From an uncultured Haemophilus sp. (lineage in GTDB: Bacteria > Pseudomonadota > Gammaproteobacteria > Enterobacterales > Pasteurellaceae), in contig NZ_CAJLNI010000058.1 in the NCBI RefSeq assembly GCF_905207935.1, positions 1-11,783 of the forward strand: a stretch of 11,783 bases of DNA, written 5' to 3'. The stretch's first letter is position 1; the number at the start of each line of letters is the position of its first letter. Positions 6,523 to 11,783 of the stretch are shown here, one piece after another. The position numbers and the translations under genes are program-made. The notes under the pieces were generated by a model. The model saw only the letters and a program-made list of their open reading frames with translations, was not told the origin of the DNA and did not search any database.

Positions 6523-7575
6523 ATGAAAAAATTAACCCGATTTCTGACCGCACTTTTACTGACTTTCGCCCTTTTTGCTCACGCAGAAATGGTGGATACC
6601 TATGCGTTTAAAAACCAAGCCGATCGTACTCGAGCTGTTGAACTGGCAAAATCCTTACGTTGTCCACAATGTCAGAATCAGAACTTAGTTGAGTCCAATT
6701 CGCCGATTGCTTATGACTTGCGGATCGAAGTCTATAAAATGGTAGATGAAGGAAAAACGAACCAACAAATTATCGATACGATGACTGCACGTTTCGGTAA
6801 TTTCGTGAACTATAAGCCCCCTTTCCAATGGAATACTGCACTCCTCTGGTTATTACCTATTTTGCTATTAATTGGTGCTTTTGCGTTAATTTTGTTTTCC
6901 ACCAAAAAATCAGATGAACCTATACCACTTGAAAATCAACCTCATACAGCGCCTAAAGAGGAAAAAAGTGCGGTTAAATTTGAAACCAAATCCGCTATTT
7001 GGGTCTTTTCAATCTTATTGATTCTTCCTTTAAGTTATTACTTCTCCCTTGATCGTTTTGAGCGTGTTCAACAAGGCGAAAAAGAGATGGTTGAGCTTGC
7101 CAATAAAAAAGCCGATACATCAATGGTGCATCAAAAAGAAGATATGGTGCTCAAAATTCAAAATAAAATTCGAGAAGATGTGAATAACCCTGAGCTTTGG
7201 GCTCAGCTTGGTGATGCCTATATGCAAAATGATGAATTTGATCATGCGCTCATCGCCTATAGCAATGCAGAAAAAATTTCAGGCATAACACCGGCTATTT
7301 TAGGCTTAAAAGCAACCGCACTTTATTATCAAGCAGGTCAAAATATCACACCACAAATCCAGCAAATAATGGATGAGGCGTTAAAACAAGATAAACATGA
7401 AATCTCGGTAATCACATTATTGGCGACTGAAGCTTTTAAAAATCACGAAGCTGAAAAAGCCAAAGCTTATTGGCAGCAATTATTAGATTCAGGTAATGCT
7501 GCCGTGGATCGCCGTACTGTCATCCAACGAATCAAAATGATAGACTATTTTGAAAAAGGACAAACCTCACAATAA
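6523..7575 (+). CDS. nrfF: NrfF-NrfG (CcmH-type) fusion, apocytochrome-handling subunit of the haem lyase
   Basis: Combines two functions that are separate genes in the E. coli nrf operon. The N-terminal part has a signal peptide (cleavage after AHA, residue 21) and the NrfF/CcmH redox motif LRCPQCQNQ at 45-53 (Cys47, Cys50), which reduces apocytochrome cysteines. Membrane helices at about 104-126 and 158-174 flank a charged cytoplasmic linker. The periplasmic C-terminal half (about 185-350) is a TPR region like NrfG/CcmI (for example NPELWAQLGDAYMQNDEFDHALIAY, with residues 222-246) that binds apocytochrome tails. The total of 350 residues equals E. coli CcmH, which has the same fused layout. 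Three uptake signals lie inside it, two of them coding for signal-peptide and linker residues. It follows the thioredoxin gene by one base and precedes the flavoprotein gene by three. Confidence 0.88.
   Translation: MKKLTRFLTALLLTFALFAHAEMVDTYAFKNQADRTRAVELAKSLRCPQCQNQNLVESNSPIAYDLRIEVYKMVDEGKTNQQIIDTMTARFGNFVNYKPPFQWNTALLWLLPILLLIGAFALILFSTKKSDEPIPLENQPHTAPKEEKSAVKFETKSAIWVFSILLILPLSYYFSLDRFERVQQGEKEMVELANKKADTSMVHQKEDMVLKIQNKIREDVNNPELWAQLGDAYMQNDEFDHALIAYSNAEKISGITPAILGLKATALYYQAGQNITPQIQQIMDEALKQDKHEISVITLLATEAFKNHEAEKAKAYWQQLLDSGNAAVDRRTVIQRIKMIDYFEKGQTSQ
6547..6555 (-). repeat. DNA uptake signal sequence (USS) in the nrfF-nrfG signal-peptide region
   Basis: Perfect ACCGCACTT core. In the gene's frame it codes Thr-Ala-Leu within the hydrophobic core of the signal peptide. 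Confidence 0.9.
6966..6974 (+). repeat. DNA uptake signal sequence (USS) in the nrfF-nrfG linker
   Basis: Perfect AAGTGCGGT core followed by TAAATTTGAAACCAAAT, a very good extended signal. It encodes the Ser-Ala-Val-Lys of the cytoplasmic linker between the two membrane helices. Confidence 0.92.
7315..7323 (-). repeat. DNA uptake signal sequence (USS) in the nrfF-nrfG TPR region
   Basis: Perfect ACCGCACTT core. The minus strand continues TGCTTTTAAGCCTAAAAT, a good extended signal. It codes Thr-Ala-Leu within a TPR-type helix (KATALYYQ). Confidence 0.9.
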
Positions 7576-7578
7576 GCT

Positions 7579-8781
7579 ATGTCTCATTATTCAGAAAATA
7601 TCATTATTGGAGCCGGTGCTGCCGGCTTATTTTGTGCCGCCCAGTTAGGCAAGCTGGGCAAACAAGCCACCATTTTTGATAACGGTAAGAAAATTGGTCG
7701 AAAAATTTTAATGTCTGGCGGTGGATTCTGTAATTTCACCAATATGGAAATCACATCTGGCCGTTATATCAGCCAAAACAAACACTTCGTCAAATCCGCC
7801 TTAAAACGTTATACACAATGGGACTTCATTGCTTTAGTCGCTGAGTACGGCATCCCTTACCACGAAAAAGAATTAGGTCAGTTATTTTGTGATAATGGCG
7901 CGGAAGATATTGTGAAGATGCTCGGAGCCGAATGTGATAAATACGGTGTCAACATTCAACTACGAAGCGAAGTGAATGATGTTGAAGCCGTTGAAAACGG
8001 CCCTAGCGTACAGTTCAAATTAAAGGTAAATGCAGTTGAATGGCAATGCCAAAATTTGATTATTGCCACGGGCGGGCTCTCTATGCCTGGCTTAGGCGCT
8101 TCGCCTTTTGGCTATCAAATTGCAGAACAATTTGGGTTAAATGTGATTCCTCCTCGAGCAAGTCTTGTGCCATTCACGTGGCGAGAAAGTGAAAAATTCT
8201 ACTCGGCACTCTCTGGTGTTTCATTAGATGTGGCTGCAACGAATCAGCACAAAACCTTTACTCATCAAATGCTATTCACCCATCGTGGCTTATCAGGCCC
8301 TGCTATTTTACAAATCTCCAATTATTGGCAACCTGGTGAAAGCATTCATTTAGATTTATTGCCTTATAACAATATTCGACATCACCTAGATGAGATGCGT
8401 CAATCTTCGCCAAAATTGCAGTTAAAAACCGTATTAAGTCGCTTATTACCGAAAAAATTAGTCGAGCTTTGGCTAGAACAAGGTCTGATTCAAGATGAAG
8501 TGATTGCAAACTTAAGTAAAGTGCGGTTAGAAAATTTAGAGAATTTAATCCACAATTGGCAATTCATTCCTAATGGCACTGAAGGCTACCGCACGGCTGA
8601 AGTCACAATGGGTGGCGTTGATACTCATGAGATTTCGTCAAAAACGATGGAAACGACAAAGATTAAAGGTCTCTATTTTATCGGTGAAGTATTAGATGTT
8701 GTCGGCTGGTTAGGCGGCTACAACTTCCAATGGGCATGGAGTTCTGCAGCCGTTTGTGCGATGGGAATTGCTGAAAGCTAA
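7579..8781 (+). CDS. FAD-dependent flavoprotein of the HI0933/YhiN (BaiN-like) family
   Basis: Predicted cytoplasmic NAD(P)/FAD-dependent oxidoreductase, 400 residues. The N-terminus has the dinucleotide-binding motif GAGAAG at 11-16, an acidic residue after the second strand, and the family signature GRKILMSGGGFCNFTN at 39-54. A second nucleotide-contact motif, IIATGGLSMPGLG, lies near 155-167. The C-terminus carries GLYFIGEVLDVVGWLGGYN (about 363-381), which closes the FAD site. The family has H. influenzae HI0933 and E. coli YhiN as members; its physiological substrate is not established. It starts three bases after the nrfF-nrfG stop with only a weak ribosome site, so translation probably depends on the upstream gene. 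The same neighbour order is remembered for H. influenzae (HI0933-HI0936). A role in cytochrome assembly is not shown by the sequence. Confidence 0.92.
   Translation: MSHYSENIIIGAGAAGLFCAAQLGKLGKQATIFDNGKKIGRKILMSGGGFCNFTNMEITSGRYISQNKHFVKSALKRYTQWDFIALVAEYGIPYHEKELGQLFCDNGAEDIVKMLGAECDKYGVNIQLRSEVNDVEAVENGPSVQFKLKVNAVEWQCQNLIIATGGLSMPGLGASPFGYQIAEQFGLNVIPPRASLVPFTWRESEKFYSALSGVSLDVAATNQHKTFTHQMLFTHRGLSGPAILQISNYWQPGESIHLDLLPYNNIRHHLDEMRQSSPKLQLKTVLSRLLPKKLVELWLEQGLIQDEVIANLSKVRLENLENLIHNWQFIPNGTEGYRTAEVTMGGVDTHEISSKTMETTKIKGLYFIGEVLDVVGWLGGYNFQWAWSSAAVCAMGIAES
8519..8527 (+). repeat. DNA uptake signal sequence (USS) in the flavoprotein gene
   Basis: Perfect AAGTGCGGT core followed by TAGAAAATTTAGAGAATTTA, a very good extended signal. 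It encodes Lys-Val-Arg of KVRLENLEN. Confidence 0.92.
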
Positions 8782-8829
8782 TATTTCTCTGTATTAATTA
8801 TTTTCATCATGAGTGAAAAAATCATTACT

Positions 8830-8858
8830 TTGATCATGAAATATCCTTACGTTAAAAT
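8830..8858 (+). promoter_or_regulatory. Predicted sigma-70 promoter for the metE-like gene
   Basis: TTGATC (8830-8835) and TAAAAT (8853-8858) are separated by 17 bases. Start of transcription would be near 8865, leaving a leader of about 25 bases with the purine-rich ribosome site AGAAGAA at 8877-8883. The 109-base gap also contains ATCATG three times, at 8806, 8833 and 8860, exactly 27 bases apart. I see no clear intrinsic terminator for the upstream unit here, and no riboswitch fits in so short a leader. Confidence 0.5.
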
Positions 8859-8890
8859 TATCATGCTAAAATTAAAAGAAGAATATAAAC

Positions 8891-9989
8891 ATGACATCAA
8901 AAACACTTCCTTTCCACGCTGATACTGTGGGCTCATACTTACGTTCTCAACCTTTAAAAGAAGCCCGTGCAAAATTTGCAGCAGGCGAACTTTCTCGTGA
9001 ACAATTAACGGAAGTTGAAGATCAAGAAATTGCTAAATTAGTACAAGCACAATTAGATGCAGGTATCCAAGTCATTACGGATGGGGAATATCGCCGTGCA
9101 TTTTGGCACATCGATTTCTTAGAAAACTTAAATGGCATCGAAGGTTATCACCCTGAACACGGTTATAAATTTAATGGTGTGGAAACCAAACCTTACAATA
9201 CTCGCTGCTGCGGTAAAGTATCTTGGAATCCAAACCATCCATTTATCGAACATTTCAAAAAATTAAAAGACATTGTTGGGGATCGTGGCGTTGTAAAATA
9301 TACCATCCCTAGTCCAAACCAATTAATGTATCCAATCCAATGGGATACGGGCGTTTATGCAACACGTGCAGAATTTGCCAAAGATGTTCAGCAAGCTTAT
9401 AAAGATGCAATTAAAGCCTTCTATGATGCAGGTTGCCGTTATTTACAATTTGATGATGTGTATTGGGGTTCACTCTGTAACAATCACTTAAAACCAGAAT
9501 TTGAAGCAGATAAAGCACAAGCCCTTGAAAATATTCAAGTTGTATTAGCCGCTAAACCTGCAGATATGGTTATCACAACGCACGTTTGCCGTGGCAACTT
9601 CCGTTCAACTTATTTACTAACTGGCGCATATGACCCAATTGCGGATGCGTTATTCGGTCAAACCCAATACGATGGCTACTTCCTGGAATATGATGATGAA
9701 CGTTCTGGTGGGTTTGAACCATTAAAACACTTTGCCAATAATCCACACAAAGGCCGTGTTGTATTAGGTTTAATCAGTTCAAAATTCCCTGAATTAGAAG
9801 ATAAAGCGACTATTAAAGCTCGCATTCATTAAAGAAGCTACTCAATATGTTCCACTTGAACAGCTTTGCTTAAGCCCACAATGTGGTTTTGCGTCAACAG
9901 AAGAAGGGAATATCATGACGGAAGCACAGCAATGGGCAAAAGTCCGTTATGTTGAAGAAATTGCTAAAGAAGTATGGGGTGAAGATTAA
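8891..9989 (+). pseudogene. Short MetE-like cobalamin-independent methionine synthase family gene, frameshifted
   Basis: Homologous to the C-terminal catalytic domain of MetE and to stand-alone relatives such as B. subtilis YxjG, which act on methyl donors and homocysteine. The open frame from 8891 ends at TAA 9830-9832 after 313 residues. It holds His231 and Cys233 (HVCRGNF) and Glu266 (FLEYDDE), three of the four expected zinc ligands. Family-typical sequence resumes one base out of phase at 9831 (KEATQYVPLEQLCLSPQCGF, then ...STEEGN) and runs to TAA 9987-9989. The fourth ligand, the Cys of LSPQCGF, is encoded at 9882-9884, beyond the break. A tandem CATT (9823-9830) explains the shift: without one copy the protein reads ARIKEATQYV and has 364 residues. 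As sequenced, the product is probably inactive. A recent mutation or a sequencing error are both possible, since the rest looks intact. Confidence 0.88.
9823..9830 (+). repeat. Tandem CATT duplication causing the frameshift
   Basis: CATTCATT occurs exactly where the metE-like frame breaks. Removing one four-base copy restores a continuous family-typical reading frame, which points to slipped-strand duplication as the cause. Confidence 0.75.
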
Positions 9990-10017
9990 TTCTTTTCATA
10001 AAAATACGCTGTTTTTA

Positions 10018-10026
10018 ACCGCACTT
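10018..10026 (-). repeat. DNA uptake signal sequence (USS) downstream of the metE-like gene
   Basis: Perfect ACCGCACTT core. The minus strand reads AAAAGTGCGGTTAAAAACAG, a good extended signal. It lies between the stop at 9989 and the terminator at 10037 and is not paired with a second copy. Confidence 0.9.
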
Positions 10027-10036
10027 TTATAGACTG

Positions 10037-10061
10037 AGAGCGTAGCAATACGCTCTTTTTT
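10037..10061 (+). terminator. Rho-independent terminator of the metE-like gene
   Basis: AGAGCGTA (10037-10044) pairs with TACGCTCT (10049-10056) around a GCAA tetraloop of the GNRA type, and an uninterrupted T run extends to 10061. It reads in the metE-like direction. Confidence 0.88.
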
Positions 10062-10081
10062 ACTGCTTCCTTTCAACAAAT

Positions 10082-10115
10082 AAAAAAAGCTGATGTTATT
10101 TACATCAGCTTTTTC
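10082..10115 (-). terminator. Bidirectional terminator between the convergent metE-like and MFS genes
   Basis: AAAAAGCTGATGT (10084-10096) pairs with ACATCAGCTTTTT (10102-10114) around TATTT. There is a T run on the right for the plus strand and A7 on the left, which is a T run for the minus strand. It starts 16 bases past the stop of the MFS gene and so serves it chiefly, with a back-up role for the plus-strand gene. Confidence 0.9.
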
Positions 10116-10130
10116 ATTATCAATTTATCA

Positions 10131-11447
10131 CTAGATTTGCGTTAAATCGACGTTTTTCGTTTCTTTTGAGGCTAATAATGCTAGCAAGGTTAAGAATGCA
10201 TTAATGGCTAAATAAATCCCCACGCCCATTAAGCCATAAAGTGCATTGATTTTTAATGAAATCATTGCCGCAATGGTTGCTCCGATAATGGATGCAATGT
10301 TGTAGGCTAAAGAAGCGCCAGAATAACGTACTTCCGTTGGGAATAATTCAGGTAATAACGCCGCCATTGGGCCAAATGTCATGCCCATTAATGCCATACC
10401 AATTACTAAGAAAGCAAATACAGAAGCTGGTGTACCGTTTCCAAGGAATAATGGCATACATAATGCAAAAATTAAAATGCTGACCGTTGTCCAAATCAAC
10501 CATTTACGACGACCGATTTTATCTGCATAAAGACCTGAAATACTGATAAAAATCGCAAAAACAATCGCGCTTATTAAAAGTAATCCCGTGAAGGTATTGG
10601 CAGGAATGCCTAACCCCATTGGATAACCCGCTTCTGAAAGGGTTGACGGTGTACGAGAATACGCTTGTGCAAAGGCCGTCATAATATAGAATAAAGAATA
10701 AGTCGCCACCATAATAAAGGTACCAATCACCATCGGTTTAAAGTGTTTAGTGAATACCACACTCACCGGTGCTTTTAATTTTTTCCCTTTTTCTTCTGCT
10801 TCAATGAACACATGGCTTTCATGTAAGGTTAAACGAACATATAACCCAACTAAAACTAAGGCTAAAGAAGAGATAAATGGAATACGCCATGCCCACTCAA
10901 CAAGGGCTTGCTGGCCCCAGAAATAGCTCACTAAGAAGAAGGTCGCATTAGCCACAAATAAACCAATTGGCGCACCTAATTGAGGGAATGTACCATACCA
11001 AGCACGTTTTCCTTCTGGTGCATTTTCTGTTGCTACTAAAGCGGCGCCACCCCATTCACCACCAAGACCAATTCCTTGACCGACACGGCAGATACATAAC
11101 AAAATCGGTGCCCAAATACCAATTTGAGAATAAGTCGGCAACAAGCCGATAATAACCGTAGAGCCCCCCATTAAAACCAAAGAGGCGACCAAGGTTTTCT
11201 TACGACCGATCTTATCACCGAAATGCCCAAATAAAGCGGAGCCAATTGGACGAGCAAAGAACGCTAAGGCTAATGTGGAAAGAGAAAGTAAATCATCTGA
11301 AAGCGGATCACCGCTATGGAAGAATTGCGTGTTAAAAACTAATACTGCCGCAGCGGCATAGATATAATAATCAAAGAATTCAATTGCAGTACCCACCATA
11401 GATGCCAAAGCAACCTTAAATGGATCATTACGAAGTTGTGAGGACAT
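10131..11447 (-). CDS. MFS transporter, metabolite:H+ symporter type (YhjE/HI0281-like)
   Basis: Inner-membrane secondary transporter, 438 residues, about twelve helices. Family marks are GTAIEFFDYYIYAAAAVLVF at residues 19-38 in helix 1 and GHFGDKIGRKKTL at 74-86, the MFS motif between helices 2 and 3. RVGQGIGLGGEWGGA at 121-135 is in helix 4, and a second-half motif, GLYADKIGRRKWL, lies near 305. These fit the MHS group that includes ShiA, ProP, KgtP and YhjE. The substrate cannot be told from sequence. The size matches my memory of H. influenzae HI0281, which also neighbours a menH gene. The ribosome site AAGGAAG lies 4 bases before the ATG at 11447. It sits 53 bases after menH on the same strand, with no clear terminator or promoter in between, so co-transcription is possible. 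Confidence 0.93.
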   Translation of the reverse strand: MSSQLRNDPFKVALASMVGTAIEFFDYYIYAAAAVLVFNTQFFHSGDPLSDDLLSLSTLALAFFARPIGSALFGHFGDKIGRKKTLVASLVLMGGSTVIIGLLPTYSQIGIWAPILLCICRVGQGIGLGGEWGGAALVATENAPEGKRAWYGTFPQLGAPIGLFVANATFFLVSYFWGQQALVEWAWRIPFISSLALVLVGLYVRLTLHESHVFIEAEEKGKKLKAPVSVVFTKHFKPMVIGTFIMVATYSLFYIMTAFAQAYSRTPSTLSEAGYPMGLGIPANTFTGLLLISAIVFAIFISISGLYADKIGRRKWLIWTTVSILIFALCMPLFLGNGTPASVFAFLVIGMALMGMTFGPMAALLPELFPTEVRYSGASLAYNIASIIGATIAAMISLKINALYGLMGVGIYLAINAFLTLLALLASKETKNVDLTQI

Positions 11448-11500
11448 TTTGCTTCCTTAAGAGTTAAATAAAATGAAAGGGCTAAATCCTAGCATGTCCC

Positions 11501-11783
11501 TTAAGATTGAGCAATTTTTAATACGATATTTTCGGTTTTTTCAGCAAAAGATATTGGGTTTTCTAAATGTGCATTATGACCTGCATCAGGAATAATCGTT
11601 AAATCAAGTTGATGATCCTCTGCCATTTGGCGAAACTTCTGATCTCGTTCACCACAAAAATAAAAAAATGGCAGCAAACTTGACCGCACTTTCTCTCGAA
11701 AATCAGGCTGTTTGGCAAGGCTAGTGGCTAATAACATATTGCCTATATTTGCCCCACAATTGGCTTTTCGCTTTTCAATTAAT
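11501..11783 (-). CDS. menH: MenH-like alpha/beta hydrolase (menaquinone biosynthesis), C-terminal part
   Basis: Partial gene: the frame stays open to the window edge, beyond the internal Met at 11737, so that Met is not the true start. About 94 residues of the C-terminus are visible. They closely resemble E. coli MenH (YfbB): MLLATSLAKQPDFR, FYFCGERDQKF and PDAGHNAHLENP. MenH (SHCHC synthase) removes pyruvate from SEPHCHC in menaquinone synthesis. The Asp of GERD and the first His of GHNAH would be two members of the catalytic triad. The nucleophile Ser lies outside the window. An uptake signal lies inside it. Menaquinone is a likely donor pool for the NrfD encoded in the same window. Confidence 0.85.
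   Translation of the reverse strand, partial: LIEKRKANCGANIGNMLLATSLAKQPDFREKVRSSLLPFFYFCGERDQKFRQMAEDHQLDLTIIPDAGHNAHLENPISFAEKTENIVLKIAQS
11683..11691 (-). repeat. DNA uptake signal sequence (USS) inside menH
   Basis: Perfect ACCGCACTT core. The minus strand reads AAAGTGCGGTCAAGTTTG. It encodes Lys-Val-Arg-Ser of the menH product. Confidence 0.9.

Noticed and set aside
8303..8509. Antisense open frame of 68 codons in the flavoprotein gene
   Set aside because: Fully overlapped by a well-supported gene, with no ribosome site or recognisable domain.
8811..8828. Possible CRP or FNR site (GTGA...TCAT) upstream of the metE-like gene
   Set aside because: The half-sites are 5 bases apart rather than 6 for CRP, and the second half-site is poor. 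No FNR pattern (TTGAT-N4-ATCAA) fits here or in 3947-4093.
9820..9840. Programmed frameshift or phase-variable tetranucleotide tract in the metE-like gene
   Set aside because: Only two CATT copies exist, far fewer than known Haemophilus phase-variable tracts. There is no slippery heptamer or downstream structure, so a plain mutation or error is simpler.
10292..11152. Plus-strand open frames of 61-63 codons opposite the MFS gene
   Set aside because: Shadow frames of a clear membrane transporter gene, without start signals or domains.
11477..11502. Inverted repeat (GCTA/TAGC within AAGGG/CCCTT) between menH and the MFS gene
   Set aside because: The inner stem is only 4 bp, the outer arms are offset by unpaired bases, and there is no T run suited to a terminator on the minus strand.

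Overview
The window looks like a chromosomal segment of a Haemophilus-type member of the Pasteurellaceae. It is AT-rich and carries eleven perfect 9-bp cores of the Haemophilus DNA uptake signal (AAGTGCGGT or its complement), about one per kilobase. Most cores have the AT-rich flank of the extended signal. All eleven are the Hin-type core rather than the Apl-type (ACAAGCGGT). Gene order suggests a species other than H. influenzae, perhaps H. parainfluenzae. From memory, H. influenzae keeps nrfABCD and the nrfE-to-flavoprotein block at two separate loci, whereas here they are adjacent.

Bases 1-3946 (+ strand) hold nrfA, nrfB, nrfC and nrfD, the periplasmic pentaheme nitrite reductase that makes ammonium and its electron feed from the quinol pool. 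NrfD (membrane quinol oxidase) passes electrons to NrfC (four [4Fe-4S] clusters, Tat-exported), then NrfB (pentaheme shuttle), then NrfA (catalytic, with the special CWTCK heme site). A hairpin built from two facing uptake signals separates nrfA from nrfB. A strong terminator and a second long hairpin follow nrfD.

Bases 4094-8781 (+ strand) hold a tight second unit. It contains a full-length CcmF/NrfE haem lyase, a DsbE/CcmG/NrfX thioredoxin, a fused NrfF-NrfG (CcmH-like) protein, and a HI0933/YhiN-family flavoprotein. The first three are cytochrome c maturation factors, presumably dedicated to attaching haem at the Lys-ligated CWTCK site of NrfA. The first unit therefore encodes the enzyme and the second its assembly machinery.

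Bases 8891-9989 (+ strand) hold a short MetE-like, cobalamin-independent methionine synthase family gene. It is broken near its end by a tandem CATT duplication. This removes the last ~50 residues, including the predicted fourth zinc-binding cysteine. Two terminators follow, the second shared with the convergent gene.

Bases 10131-11783 (- strand) hold an MFS transporter of the metabolite:H+ symporter type. Upstream of it lies the C-terminal part of menH (menaquinone biosynthesis), cut by the window edge. Apart from the broken gene, the content is conventional respiratory and metabolic core genome. I found no phage, insertion sequence, CRISPR array or RNA gene.
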